A DNA stretch of 64,000 nucleotides from Tateyamaria omphalii. GTDB taxonomy: Bacteria > Pseudomonadota > Alphaproteobacteria > Rhodobacterales > Rhodobacteraceae. Under the pieces are notes generated by a model that was given only the letters and a program-made list of their open reading frames with translations, was not told the origin of the DNA and made no database searches. Shown here piece after piece: positions 7,538-16,207 of the stretch. Within the stretch, counting starts at the first letter, position 1, and each line of letters opens with the position of its first letter. Both the position numbers and the translations under genes were made by a program. The stretch covers positions 248,001-312,000 of the forward strand of contig NZ_BMWT01000005.1 in assembly GCF_014651375.1 (NCBI RefSeq), read 5' to 3'.

Positions 7538-8275
7538 GTGCTGTTTTTTGACGATTCCCAGTTTGAAAAGATACGACGGTCCATCGTGCTCATCGGAGCG
7601 ACGTTCGTTGTTGTGTGGTATTTTGAGGTGCCAATCTCAAACCCATTGCAAGTTCTTGGATCGAAGGAAGACTCCGTTCCGGGCTTGAGCAATCAAGCCT
7701 TCATTTGGCTGCTATTGATGTTGCAGAGCTACCTGGTGGTGCGTCTGGCGATGTTGCGAGGTGCTACGTTAATCAGGCTTGAGCAGGCTTGGGCCGTAAA
7801 TGTCGTAGGGAGTCAGGGTGACGCCTCGGACAATGTTTTGGAAGCGAGAGCAAAATTACTTTCAGCCAGCGCTGACATCAGAAACTTGGAGAAAACGGTG
7901 CAGAATGCAAGCCAGATGTTTCGGCACCACTTTTCCAGTTTGGAACAGTATTTGGCACATGCTCACAGCGCAGGCATAGACCTTTCTGACGTGAGAAACG
8001 CAGATACCGATGGTACGCTAGGAGAGATTAAGTCGAATTGGGCAAATGCCTTGACAGCTTTGGAAACTGCGGCTGATACCGTTAAAGTAGACGCGGTCGA
8101 TACACTCACAAAAACTCTGCTAGATACCAAGGCTGATCGCGCAAGGGTTCGCGTCCGTAGGTCATTTTTTCTGTTTGATTTAGGACTTCCTGCTGTCATC
8201 TACTGTGCGCAAGTACTGCTTACCTTAGCCGGTGACAGGGCCGATTCCTTGAAAGTGTTTTTACTGTCGCTTTGA
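7538..8275 (+). CDS. Unrecognised polytopic membrane protein with coiled-coil centre
   Basis: A 245-residue protein with a GTG start preceded by TAAAGGG. Two membrane spans lie near the N-terminus (about residues 15-31, IVLIGATFVVVWYFEV, and 55-72, FIWLLLMLQSYLVV). A central helical cytosolic part (residues 90-195) reads like a coiled coil (LLSASADIRNLEKTVQNAS; ALTALETAADTVKVDAVDTL). The C-terminus contains one or two more hydrophobic segments (FFLFDLGLPAVIYCAQVLL). It overlaps or nearly overlaps the next membrane gene, so the two probably act together. No family is recognised; a membrane-perturbing or superinfection-exclusion role is speculation. Confidence 0.6.
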   Translation: MLFFDDSQFEKIRRSIVLIGATFVVVWYFEVPISNPLQVLGSKEDSVPGLSNQAFIWLLLMLQSYLVVRLAMLRGATLIRLEQAWAVNVVGSQGDASDNVLEARAKLLSASADIRNLEKTVQNASQMFRHHFSSLEQYLAHAHSAGIDLSDVRNADTDGTLGEIKSNWANALTALETAADTVKVDAVDTLTKTLLDTKADRARVRVRRSFFLFDLGLPAVIYCAQVLLTLAGDRADSLKVFLLSL

Positions 8276-8301
8276 TGTATTTACGAAAAGGAGCGGTGAT
8301 A

Positions 8302-8862
8302 GTGAACGATCTGAGCGATGCCTCACTTTCCCTAAATGAGACTCTGACGCTTGTTTTGTCGTTGATTGCATTGTTTTTTTCAGCCCTTACACTGGGGTGG
8401 ACGATCCACCGTGATCGTCAAAGACCCAAGTTCAAAGTTTCGGTTGCTGTTAGCAGGTTGGTGCATGAGACTGGATCGCCGTCACATCCCTTCATAAACG
8501 TTCAGGCCATCAACTATGGACCGATATCGAACCGTGTTGGTTTAGTTTTCCTTCGAAAAGGTTGGTTGAGGCGACGATTTGGAGACACCAGCACCGCTGT
8601 TGCCTTCCTAGCTGAGGACAACAATCATCTGGGCACCACCCCGCACTCTGTCAGAGCCAATCGCATTGAGGTAGGAGACAGTGTGAACTTCGCATTCCCT
8701 TTTGATGCAGAGTGCTTCCTGAAGGAAGACTGGAGTCAAATTGGCGTCGCAGACGGTTACGGAGCGGTTCATTGGGCGCCGAGGAAACAGTTACAAGAAG
8801 TACGTGATAGATTTCTGGAAGAGTTTGCTGACCAAATCGGTGGCAACAAAAAGGAGCCTTGA
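8302..8862 (+). CDS. Unrecognised single-span membrane protein, second gene of the cargo pair
   Basis: A 186-residue protein. The GTG at 8302 was chosen because AAAGGAG lies 8 bases upstream; an in-frame ATG at 8272 overlaps the previous gene and has no such site. One membrane span covers about residues 14-36 (LTLVLSLIALFFSALTLGWT). A C-terminal beta-rich domain follows (FKVSVAVSRLV, INVQAINYGPISNRVGLVFL), with the pattern of small sensor-like or immunoglobulin-like cytosolic domains. It is cotranscribed with the coiled-coil membrane protein. No function can be assigned. Confidence 0.6.
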   Translation: MNDLSDASLSLNETLTLVLSLIALFFSALTLGWTIHRDRQRPKFKVSVAVSRLVHETGSPSHPFINVQAINYGPISNRVGLVFLRKGWLRRRFGDTSTAVAFLAEDNNHLGTTPHSVRANRIEVGDSVNFAFPFDAECFLKEDWSQIGVADGYGAVHWAPRKQLQEVRDRFLEEFADQIGGNKKEP

Positions 8863-8895
8863 CGCACCACCCTCTGATCCGCTGTGATCATCTTA

Positions 8896-9585
8896 ATGTG
8901 CAATCTATACTCCAATCTCACTTCGCAAGAGGCTATGCGTCAGCTTTTTGACGTGCCGGTGGCTGATGATCATCTTGGTAATGCAGCACCACTGCCATCT
9001 ATCTATCCAAAAGGTGCAGCGCCCGTGGTTCGCCTTGGCCCGGACGGAGAGCGAGAACTGGTCAAAATGTCTTGGGGGTTCCGCACACCCAAGGTGTCAA
9101 AGAAAACCGGCAAGCCAATCAAACCGGCGGCCTGGAACAATGCACGCGACGACAAGCTGCACACTGGCTTGTGGAAGTCGAGCTTTCAGCAGCGGCGTTG
9201 CCTCGTACCAGCATCCAGCTTCTGCGAATCCAAGGGCAGGAACCCTGCGACCCACTATTGGTTCGGTATGGCATCGGATGACCTCGACGAGCGGCCACCC
9301 TTTGCATTTGCCGGATTCTGGCGGGATGAATACGACGATTTGGCCGTCGATGCGCAGGGTTTGTCGACGTACACGATCATCACGACCACCGCCAACGAGC
9401 TGGTCAAACCTGTGCACCCACAGCGCATGCCGGTGATCCTTGCCGCAGAAGAATATGAAGAATGGTTGTTTGGTAGTTCCGAGAATGTGGGGCGGCTGCT
9501 CAAGCCGTTTCCATCTGAGCATATGCGTGTCGTGGGGCAGGGCGTTGGGATGAAGGCTGATGATCCAGCCAGAACGCCTGTGTAG
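8896..9585 (+). CDS. HMCES/YedK (SRAP) abasic-site crosslinking protein
   Basis: SRAP proteins shield abasic sites in single-stranded DNA by forming a thiazolidine crosslink through Cys2. The start is set at ATG 8896 so that Cys is residue 2 (MCNLYSNLTSQEAM), as the chemistry requires; an upstream in-frame start would bury it. Conserved residues are present: the Asn of AAWNNARDD, the Glu of PASSFCESKG and the His of VKPVHPQRMPVIL. Length (229) is normal. Its position as the last large gene of the island, next to membrane cargo, fits the frequent presence of SRAP genes in mobile and SOS-linked loci. Confidence 0.9.
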   Translation: MCNLYSNLTSQEAMRQLFDVPVADDHLGNAAPLPSIYPKGAAPVVRLGPDGERELVKMSWGFRTPKVSKKTGKPIKPAAWNNARDDKLHTGLWKSSFQQRRCLVPASSFCESKGRNPATHYWFGMASDDLDERPPFAFAGFWRDEYDDLAVDAQGLSTYTIITTTANELVKPVHPQRMPVILAAEEYEEWLFGSSENVGRLLKPFPSEHMRVVGQGVGMKADDPARTPV

Positions 9586-9589
9586 GCCA

Positions 9590-9823
9590 TCACCAGTCAG
9601 ACACGCCTTTGCCGCCGCCGTGTGAGGATGACATGGGGTTTACGTCGCTGGGCAGGCACCAGCCTCTGACGCGGCGCTGACCAGTCCTGATACCGCAGCC
9701 GTCGCGTTCGCACAGTATCTCACGCTTATGCATGTCTGAGCCGTCATCACGAACAACGGTCGTTTGGCCGCAGGGGCAGGTGGAGTGGATGCCGATGAAA
9801 CCTTTGTTCTTGTAATGTTCCAT
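9590..9823 (-). CDS. Small Cys-rich protein, possible zinc ribbon
   Basis: The protein (77 residues from the ATG at 9823) contains the pairs STCPCGQ and LCERDGCG, plus a further Cys in RGWCLPS, a spacing that could bind one zinc. The rest is Gly/Ser-rich and basic. An upstream TTG would add ten residues. It is convergent with the SRAP gene, 4 bases apart, and lies at the edge of the island. Function unknown. Confidence 0.4.
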   Translation of the reverse strand: MEHYKNKGFIGIHSTCPCGQTTVVRDDGSDMHKREILCERDGCGIRTGQRRVRGWCLPSDVNPMSSSHGGGKGVSDW

Positions 9824-9885
9824 TTCCTGCTGATAGCAGTCAGGAGTCCCCAAAGAAAGCCACTAGCCTGTCAGACGATTCCCCT

Positions 9886-9913
9886 TCGTTTCTGTTACAT
9901 GTAACAGAAACGA
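9886..9913. promoter_or_regulatory. Perfect 28-bp palindrome between island and tRNA-Arg
   Basis: TCGTTTCTGTTACA is followed directly by its exact reverse complement. The centre (TGTTACATGTAACA) resembles LacI-family operators. It lies 34 bases from the tRNA 3' end. No T-run follows in the direction of tRNA transcription, so a simple terminator is unlikely. It could be an operator, an integrase/excisionase accessory site or a structured tRNA trailer. Confidence 0.6.
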
Positions 9914-9947
9914 GCAAATTGAACGGGCTCAAAAAGTCATGAAAATA

Positions 9948-10024
<77 letters not shown>

Positions 10025-10105
10025 ACTGGGGCGCGGTATAGCGGTGCCATCCGCGCCCTGCAATTGGAAATCGTAAGGCGCAGGTGTCCAGCGCCTCGGC
10101 CCGCC

Positions 10106-12064
10106 TTACAACGAGATGCGGAACTGCGCGAAGCCGTCAGGGCCGTCACCGGCAGGCTCGATTGCGACGCCGTCGACTTCATCAATGTAGTCCTTGGCTT
10201 TGGGGCCCGTTTCGAACAGGACTGAGGTGCCGTCGAGCGGTGCAAAGGACCAGTTGGCGTCAGCGCGGGGGCTGATTGTGCCCTGTTCCACGATGTACCG
10301 CACAATCACGTCGCGGTTTGTGTCGGGGGCTTCGAACACGATGGTATCACCCTTGGCGCCAGGGAAGTTGCCACCCCCGCCCGCACGGTAGTTGTTGGTT
10401 GCGATGATGAATTGTTGTTCAGGGTCAATAGGTTCACCATTGAACTTCAGGTCAACGATGCGGTTGGCATCTGTATTGATCAACTCACCCTTGGGGTCGA
10501 ATTTTGAAGGTTGGCTGAGGTCGATCTGGTATGTCACGCCATCCATCACGTCGAAATTGTAGCTTGGGAAGTCCGGGTTCAGAAGCGGCGCGTCAGTGCT
10601 GCCGGGTTCCACCTGGTTGAACATGCCGGCGGAACGTTCGAGCCAGTCCTTCACCTCGGCGCCCGTGACCAGGACCGCGCGCGCTGTGTTGGGATAGAGA
10701 TAAAGATCGGAGACGTTCTTGATCGCGACATCGCCCTTGGGGACGTCGGTAAAGTACTCGGGGCCTCCGCGACCACCCGCCTTGAACGGGGCGGCGGCAG
10801 AGAGGATCGGTAGCCCTTCGTATTCGGTGCCCTGCATCATCTGGGCGATGTACCAGCTTTGGGCAATCGACACGATCTGGACGGACGGATCGTCGGCCAC
10901 AAGTGCGAAGTAGCTGTGCAGCGGTGCGTCGGTCTTACCGACCGCGCGTCGGACATAGGCCAGTGTGGCGTCGTGGTCGGCTTGCACGCTGTCGAGGACC
11001 GGTTGGTGGTCTTCCACGAGTGCCGTGACAGAACGGTCTTCGTTCCGTTTGGAGATCGGGCGTGCTTCGGAGCCGTGCCCGGTGATGCGCCAACTTGAAC
11101 CATCGCGATCCAGCATCAGGTCGATCACGCCCAGGTGCGAACCCCAGAATCCACCCATGGCGGCTGGTTTGCCGTGGATCGTGCCATTGGACACATCGAC
11201 GGCGGGCAGGTCGGCATAGGTGGAGGAGGGGAAGACCTGGTGGTGGTGGCCCGTCAGGATGGCGTCGATCCCGTCAACGGCGGCGAGGGGGACCGAGGCG
11301 TTTTCCATGCCGTCGGAGTGGTCGGCTGCGCCAATGCCTGAGTGGCTGAGCGCGATGATGATGTCTGCCCCTTGCTCTTTCATCAGCGGGACGAGCGTTT
11401 TTGCTGTCTCGACGATGTCGCGGGCCTGCACGTTGCCTTCGAGATGGCGGCGGTCCCAGTTCATGATTTGCGGTGGGACAAAGCCGATCAGGCCGACCTT
11501 GATCGGGTGCGTTTCACCTGCACCATCCGTCATCGTCTGGTCGAGGATGACGAAGGGTGGCACCAGCGTCGTGTCGGCTGCGGCGTCCGCGCCTTGTTCT
11601 TTGGAGACGTTGGCGCAGACCACGGGGAAGTCGGCGCCTGCGAGCGACTTCATCAGGAAGTCGAGCCCGTAGTTGAATTCGTGATTGCCGAGGGTGGCCG
11701 CGTCAAAGCCCACTGTGTTCATGGCGGTGATTATGGGGTGGCTGTCGCCTTCCTTCATGCCCCGTTCGTAGGCGATGTAGTCGCCCATCGGGTTGCCCTG
11801 CAAGAAGTCGCCATTGTCGATGAGCATCGAGTTCGTGGCTTCGGCCCGGATGCTTTCGATGATGGAGGCTGTGCGCGACAGGCCCACGGTGTCGCGTGGT
11901 TTGTCGGCGTAATAGTCATAGGGGAAGACATGCACGTGCAGGTCTGTCGTTTCCATGATGCGCAGGTGTGCCTGATTGGTGCTGGCGCGCAGGGAGAACG
12001 GGTGCATGGCGGCGAAGGTGGCCGTGGTGGCCAGGAATGTGCGGCGTGAAATGAGATGTGTCAT
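10106..12064 (-). CDS. cpdB: Periplasmic 2',3'-cyclic-nucleotide 2'-phosphodiesterase/3'-nucleotidase
   Basis: A 652-residue bifunctional enzyme that hydrolyses 2',3'-cyclic nucleotides and 3'-nucleotides to nucleosides for uptake. It begins with a twin-arginine-like signal ([12 protein letters not shown]). The metallophosphatase motifs are all present: [38 protein letters not shown] and ILTGHHHQ. The C-terminal 5'-nucleotidase domain has the base-binding loop [14 protein letters not shown]. Length fits CpdB. It is monocistronic, 81 bases from tRNA-Arg, and marks the return to ordinary chromosome. Confidence 0.93.
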   Translation of the reverse strand: MTHLISRRTFLATTATFAAMHPFSLRASTNQAHLRIMETTDLHVHVFPYDYYADKPRDTVGLSRTASIIESIRAEATNSMLIDNGDFLQGNPMGDYIAYERGMKEGDSHPIITAMNTVGFDAATLGNHEFNYGLDFLMKSLAGADFPVVCANVSKEQGADAAADTTLVPPFVILDQTMTDGAGETHPIKVGLIGFVPPQIMNWDRRHLEGNVQARDIVETAKTLVPLMKEQGADIIIALSHSGIGAADHSDGMENASVPLAAVDGIDAILTGHHHQVFPSSTYADLPAVDVSNGTIHGKPAAMGGFWGSHLGVIDLMLDRDGSSWRITGHGSEARPISKRNEDRSVTALVEDHQPVLDSVQADHDATLAYVRRAVGKTDAPLHSYFALVADDPSVQIVSIAQSWYIAQMMQGTEYEGLPILSAAAPFKAGGRGGPEYFTDVPKGDVAIKNVSDLYLYPNTARAVLVTGAEVKDWLERSAGMFNQVEPGSTDAPLLNPDFPSYNFDVMDGVTYQIDLSQPSKFDPKGELINTDANRIVDLKFNGEPIDPEQQFIIATNNYRAGGGGNFPGAKGDTIVFEAPDTNRDVIVRYIVEQGTISPRADANWSFAPLDGTSVLFETGPKAKDYIDEVDGVAIEPAGDGPDGFAQFRISL

Positions 12065-12247
12065 GTGGTTCCCCCGGAATATGTACTGTGGTTCACGTTA
12101 GGCGCGTAATGCCGCCGTGTCACAGTTTCATGTCTGATCTGGCAGAAGATCGCGCATTTTTGCCGGGTTTGAGCTCAGGGATTGACCAGATTCTTGCCGA
12201 CGCCCCCGTTTGGAACATCGCGAGGTAAAAGGGTCGGCCCCTGAGAC

Positions 12248-12270
12248 GAAAAAAGGCGCCATTGGCGCCT
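12248..12270 (-). terminator. Intrinsic terminator after the DUF882 gene
   Basis: AGGCGCC (12254-12260) and GGCGCCT (12264-12270) flank an ATT loop. On the minus strand the stem is followed by a run of T (six A on the + strand at 12249-12254 region), ending the leftward DUF882 gene. Confidence 0.8.
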
Positions 12271-12295
12271 CAAATCAGACTGAGTAGGTGCAGAC

Positions 12296-12865
12296 CTATC
12301 CGCCCCAGGACCGGACCACGCCACAATCCATATGCACGAAGTTCGAGCCGGAGTATTTGCCGACGCCGCCACCGCGGCAGGCCTGTGCCGCACGCGCCAT
12401 CTGGCTGACTGATCGGGTCGACAGGCGCAGGTCAGCAGCCTGACCTTTCATGTGCAGGGAGTTCTTGGCCACACCCCGGCTGCGCGAGCGCAGCATGGCG
12501 TTGGTTTTCGGGCTACGATAGCCCGAGAGCAGCATATAAGGTTCATCGACATTGAGCAGGTTGTGCGCGGCTGCCATGATATCAACATTGCGCAAATCCA
12601 TGGATTTCACGTCATCCGTACGCCAGTCACGCATGAAGTAATTCACTTCCTTGACCGCGTCTTTGATGTAGTGACCTTCGATCCAATAGATCATGTCGAT
12701 CCGTTCGCCAGTACGGCCGGAATACATTCGAAGACGGCGAATATCGCCCGCGCCCCGAAGAAATCCTGCTGCGTTTGAGAAAGTAGGCGCCGCCGTGATC
12801 GTCGTTGCCGCGAATGCGCCAAGTATTGCCCGGCGGGTCATGCCCGTAGAGGTATTCTTTGTCAT
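12296..12865 (-). CDS. DUF882 (YcbK-like) peptidase M15-type protein, Tat-exported
   Basis: A 189-residue protein from the ATG at 12865, with a twin-arginine signal (GMTRRAILGAFAATT). The domain shows the M15/DUF882 zinc-site motifs: LSGYRSPKTNAML with its Arg, the His of KNSLHMKGQAADLRL and the terminal His of SNFVHMDCGVVRSWGG. It is expected to act on peptidoglycan crosslinks in the periplasm. It is divergent from an L,D-transpeptidase, so both flanks of this promoter region serve cell-wall remodelling. A longer N-terminal extension in frame (to 13036) lacks a good start. Confidence 0.85.
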   Translation of the reverse strand: MTKNTSTGMTRRAILGAFAATTITAAPTFSNAAGFLRGAGDIRRLRMYSGRTGERIDMIYWIEGHYIKDAVKEVNYFMRDWRTDDVKSMDLRNVDIMAAAHNLLNVDEPYMLLSGYRSPKTNAMLRSRSRGVAKNSLHMKGQAADLRLSTRSVSQMARAAQACRGGGVGKYSGSNFVHMDCGVVRSWGG

Positions 12866-13177
12866 ATCACTGCGCGTCCCGTACGCCTGCCTGTCCGTGA
12901 TGTTACACGGAGTTTGCCATCTCATCCCCAGATGCAACATTTGTATGGCATAGCTTGATTCGTTTACCAAGTGCTGAATCGGGTCCATGAGGGGTCGCAA
13001 GTCATTTGGGCAGATTTTTGCGCAAACCCTGACCATTGTGTCACAAACACCCCAGAGCGATGCAGACGCGCATCATGCAAGTGCTTCTTGCTGCCCTGCC
13101 GGCAATGTGAATAGACAGGGCGCGCGCCGCTTTGGGATAACCTTGATCAATTGGCGTACAAGAATAATAGGTGCAAC
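12866..13177. other. Divergent promoter region between two cell-wall genes
   Basis: No gene is supported in this 312-base stretch. It separates the leftward DUF882 gene from the rightward L,D-transpeptidase and must hold both promoters. Long open frames crossing it on both strands are extensions of neighbours without start signals. Confidence 0.5.
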
Positions 13178-14785
13178 GTGACGGTGATTTTTTCTCGAAT
13201 TTGGATGATGGCACTGGCCATCATGGCGGCAACGCTTCTGACCACCACGCCGCAGACGGCTTCTGCACAGGTGACGGCCTTCAAACAGGCGGTGGCAGAG
13301 GCTGCGGCGCGGGACGCGGACATATCTGCTTTCTATAAGGCGAATGCTTATGAGAGCCTTTGGACTGGACGGACCGGCCGCGAGCGTCAGCGCCGTGTGG
13401 CATTGTTCAAGGCCTTGTCCAATGCGGGTCATCACGGTTTGCCGGCAGCGCGCTATGACGCTGCTGGTCTTCAGGCCAAGATGAAGGCCGCCAAGACGCA
13501 GCGTGATCGTGGCCTGGTCGAAGTCGAGATGAGCCGTACCTTCCTTCAATATGCGCGTGACCTTCAGACCGGAGTACTGGTCCCGTCGCGTGTGGACCGT
13601 GCAATCGTGCGGCAGGTTCCTTACCGGGATCGCACATCGTATCTGGTGAACTTCTCGAAATCTTCGCCCTCGGGGTTCTTCAAGGCGCTCGCGCCGAAGA
13701 CCATGGAATACAATGCCTTGATGAAAGAGAAGCTGCGTATGGAGCGTCTGCTTGCGAAAGGCGGTTGGGGTCAGAAGGTGCCCGTGAACTCCCTGAAGCC
13801 GGGCCAGACGGGCGATTCCGTCGCCATCATGCGCAATCGCCTGATTGCCATGGGCTTTCTGAAACGCACCAACACACAGACCTATGATGCGAGCATCCAA
13901 TCCGCTGTGCAGCAATTCCAGTTGGCACATGGTCTGGCCGCCGATGGTGTGGCCGGGCAGGGTACGATGACCGAGCTGAACAAATCTGTGCAGCAGCGTC
14001 TGCAGTCCATCATCGTCGCGATGGAGCGGGAGCGGTGGGTTAACCAGGAACGTGGCAAGCGTCACATCCTGGTCAACATCCCCGACTTCACGGCCAAGAT
14101 CATCGACGGCGGCAAGGTGACGTTCGAAACCCGGTCGGTTGTGGGAGCCAACAGGGATGATCGTCCCACGCCCGAGTTCTCGGACGTGATGGAGTTCATG
14201 GTCATCAATCCCAGCTGGTATGTGCCGCGTTCGATCGTGACCAAGGAATATCTGCCAGCGCTCAAGCGCAACCGCAACGCCGTGCGCCATATCGAGATCA
14301 CCGACAGCCGTGGCCGCAAGGTCAATCGCGGTGCGGTCAACTTCTCTCAGTACACAGCCAAGACGTTTCCATTTGCCATGCGCCAGCCGCCCAGCAAGGG
14401 CAACGCGCTAGGTCTTGTGAAATTCATGTTCCCGAATGTGCACAACATCTATCTGCATGACACGCCAGCTAAGAACCTGTTTGGTCGTGAAGTGCGTGCC
14501 TACAGCCATGGCTGTGTGCGTCTGGCTGATCCTTTTGACTTTGCCTACGCGTTGCTGGCCAAGCAGGAAGCGCAACCGGAAAAGTACTTCCAATCGGTTC
14601 TGGCGACAGGACGAGAGACGCGCGTTGACCTCAAGGCGCCGGTGCCTGTGCATCTGATTTACCGCACCGCCTTCACCACTGCGAAAGGGCACACTCAGTA
14701 CCGTCGCGACATTTATGGTCGTGATGCCAAAATCTGGAATGCGCTTGCGAATGCGGGGGTGGCCCTGCGCGCGGTTCAGGGGTAA
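13178..14785 (+). CDS. Murein L,D-transpeptidase (YcbB/LdtD-like, YkuD domain)
   Basis: A protein of about 535 residues that would form 3-3 crosslinks or attach proteins in peptidoglycan. It has an N-terminal signal (WMMALAIMAATLLTTTPQTA), a scaffold domain, a peptidoglycan-binding domain (SLKPGQTGDSVAIMRNRL; FQLAHGLAADGVAG) and a C-terminal YkuD domain with the catalytic motif HDTPAKNLFGREVRAYSHGC, where the Cys is the nucleophile. GTG 13178 was chosen as start; TTG 13151 and ATG 13205 are alternatives that differ only before the signal peptide core. It is divergent from DUF882 and 36 bases upstream of lpxD. Confidence 0.88.
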   Translation: MTVIFSRIWMMALAIMAATLLTTTPQTASAQVTAFKQAVAEAAARDADISAFYKANAYESLWTGRTGRERQRRVALFKALSNAGHHGLPAARYDAAGLQAKMKAAKTQRDRGLVEVEMSRTFLQYARDLQTGVLVPSRVDRAIVRQVPYRDRTSYLVNFSKSSPSGFFKALAPKTMEYNALMKEKLRMERLLAKGGWGQKVPVNSLKPGQTGDSVAIMRNRLIAMGFLKRTNTQTYDASIQSAVQQFQLAHGLAADGVAGQGTMTELNKSVQQRLQSIIVAMERERWVNQERGKRHILVNIPDFTAKIIDGGKVTFETRSVVGANRDDRPTPEFSDVMEFMVINPSWYVPRSIVTKEYLPALKRNRNAVRHIEITDSRGRKVNRGAVNFSQYTAKTFPFAMRQPPSKGNALGLVKFMFPNVHNIYLHDTPAKNLFGREVRAYSHGCVRLADPFDFAYALLAKQEAQPEKYFQSVLATGRETRVDLKAPVPVHLIYRTAFTTAKGHTQYRRDIYGRDAKIWNALANAGVALRAVQG

Positions 14786-14821
14786 ATCCTGCCCCTGAGG
14801 CTGCAGCCAAAGGGGACCGCC

Positions 14822-15913
14822 ATGCGTTACACCATTGCCGAGATCGCCAATGCACTTGAGGCAGAGGCGGTCGGTGACTCCGACATGGTTGTGACGGGGC
14901 TTTCCGAACCCGGTCAGGCGGGGCCAGAGGATCTGGCCCTTGCCAGCAATCCCAAATATGCAAAAACGCTCGCATCCGGATCAGCTCAGGCCGCGTTGTT
15001 GTGGGCGGATGCCGATTGGGAAGCCTTGGGCCTCAAGGCGGCGGTTCTGCCGCAACGCCCTCGCTTTGCAATGTCGCGCCTGACAACAATGGCTGATCCG
15101 GGGCAGGGGTTTGGGTCCGGCATTCATCCAAATGCCGTTGTTGATCCCACTGCGCGCCTTGGGGCAGATGTCACGGTTGGTGCCGGTGCGGTCATTGGGC
15201 CTGAAGCTGCCATTGGCGACGGATCGGTCATTGGTCCTTTGTCATATGTGGGGTGGCGTGCCTCGCTCGGCCCCAATGCGTACCTGCGTGAACATGTCAG
15301 CATCGGTGCTTACGTGCATGTCGGTGCCAATTTCGTAGCAAACCCAGGGGCACGGATAGGGGGCGACGGTTTCTCATTTGTGACTCCGGAAAAGAGCGGC
15401 GTGGAGGCGGTCAGGGAGTCCTTGGGCGATCAGGGCGAGGCAACCGGCCAGCCCTGGGCCCGGATCGCGAGCCTCGGCGCTGTTGCGATAGGGGATGATG
15501 TCGAGGTGGGCAGCAACTCCGTGATCGACAATGGCACCATTCGACCCACCACGATTGGGAACCGAACCAAAATCGATAACCTTGTCCACATCGGACACAA
15601 TTGTGTCGTCGGGGAGGACAACCTGTTGTGCGGCTGTGTTGGCCTTGCCGGGTCGGTGACGGTTGGCAATTTTGTTGTAATGGCGGGTCAGGTCGGCATA
15701 TCCGATAACCTGACCATCGGAAACAATGTGGTTCTGGCGGCAGCTTCCAAGGTGCTCAGCTCTGTTCGTGATGGAAAAGTCATGCTGGGCTATCCCGCCA
15801 CCGAGATGAAAACCAATCTGGACATGTTCAAGAATACCCGGCGCTTGCCGCGCATTCTCCGCGACGTCGCGGAGTTGAAGAAAGCGGTTTTCAAGTCCGG
15901 CACCAATGACTAA
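14822..15913 (+). CDS. lpxD: UDP-3-O-(3-hydroxyacyl)glucosamine N-acyltransferase
   Basis: Third step of lipid A synthesis, transferring a 3-hydroxyacyl chain from ACP to the glucosamine amino group. The 363-residue protein has the N-terminal uridine-binding domain (YTIAEIANALEAEAVGDSD), then the left-handed beta-helix built of hexapeptide repeats from about residue 105 to 320 (IGPEAAIGDGSVIGPL; NLVHIGHNCVVGEDN, with the catalytic His), and a helical C-terminus. It heads an operon with an acyl carrier protein and a ketoacyl synthase, which points to a dedicated supply of its acyl substrate. Confidence 0.95.
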   Translation: MRYTIAEIANALEAEAVGDSDMVVTGLSEPGQAGPEDLALASNPKYAKTLASGSAQAALLWADADWEALGLKAAVLPQRPRFAMSRLTTMADPGQGFGSGIHPNAVVDPTARLGADVTVGAGAVIGPEAAIGDGSVIGPLSYVGWRASLGPNAYLREHVSIGAYVHVGANFVANPGARIGGDGFSFVTPEKSGVEAVRESLGDQGEATGQPWARIASLGAVAIGDDVEVGSNSVIDNGTIRPTTIGNRTKIDNLVHIGHNCVVGEDNLLCGCVGLAGSVTVGNFVVMAGQVGISDNLTIGNNVVLAAASKVLSSVRDGKVMLGYPATEMKTNLDMFKNTRRLPRILRDVAELKKAVFKSGTND

Positions 15914-15946
15914 ATCATCGCCAAGTCAGGCAAGGGGGCAGGCGTC

Positions 15947-16207
15947 ATGAGCATCAAAGACAAAGTCATTGGGATCGTCGCAGAGCAAGCCATGCTGGAA
16001 CGAAGCGACGTGGCGCTGGAGAACACGCTCGAAGATCTTGGGATCGACAGCCTCGGTCTTGTCGAAAGCATTTTTGCAATCGAGGAAGAGTTCGATATTC
16101 AAATTCCGTTCAATGCGAATGAACCTCAGTCGAGCGATTTTGACATATCGAATGTGCAGGCAATTATCACCGGCATTGAGCGACTGATTGCAGAACAGAA
16201 AAACTGA
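15947..16207 (+). CDS. Acyl carrier protein, lpxD-linked
   Basis: An 86-residue ACP with the phosphopantetheine attachment Ser in DLGIDSLGLVE near residue 36. Helix II continues ESIFAIEEEFDIQIPF. It is not the fatty-acid operon acpP: it lies between lpxD and a KAS gene and resembles the specialised carriers (AcpXL type) that feed lipid A acylation. Its stop and the next start share one base (TGATG). Confidence 0.85.
   Translation: MSIKDKVIGIVAEQAMLERSDVALENTLEDLGIDSLGLVESIFAIEEEFDIQIPFNANEPQSSDFDISNVQAIITGIERLIAEQKN

Larger units (their letters stand above)
1..9947. mobile_element. Right part of a prophage or phage-derived island at tRNA-Arg
   Basis: The segment carries phage lysis and structural genes (esterase, endolysin, holin-like membrane genes) followed by unrecognised cargo. 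It ends at the 3' end of a complete tRNA-Arg(CCG) gene, a typical tyrosine-integrase target, and the normal chromosomal gene cpdB begins just beyond. The left end, integrase, packaging and head genes are outside the window. A duplicated copy of the tRNA 3' end, expected at the other att site, is not present inside the window. The right boundary is inferred from gene content and the tRNA position, not from a seen direct repeat. Confidence 0.75.

Noticed and set aside
9886-9913. Palindrome as an intrinsic terminator of tRNA-Arg
   Set aside because: No T-run follows it on the tRNA strand.
1-9947. Gene transfer agent cluster
   Set aside because: The holin resembles the GTA type, but the position at a tRNA and the cargo genes fit a prophage; no GTA capsid or tail order is visible here.
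13073-14290. 405-residue frame on the minus strand
   Set aside because: Antisense to the L,D-transpeptidase with all its domains; His/Arg-rich shadow without start signal.
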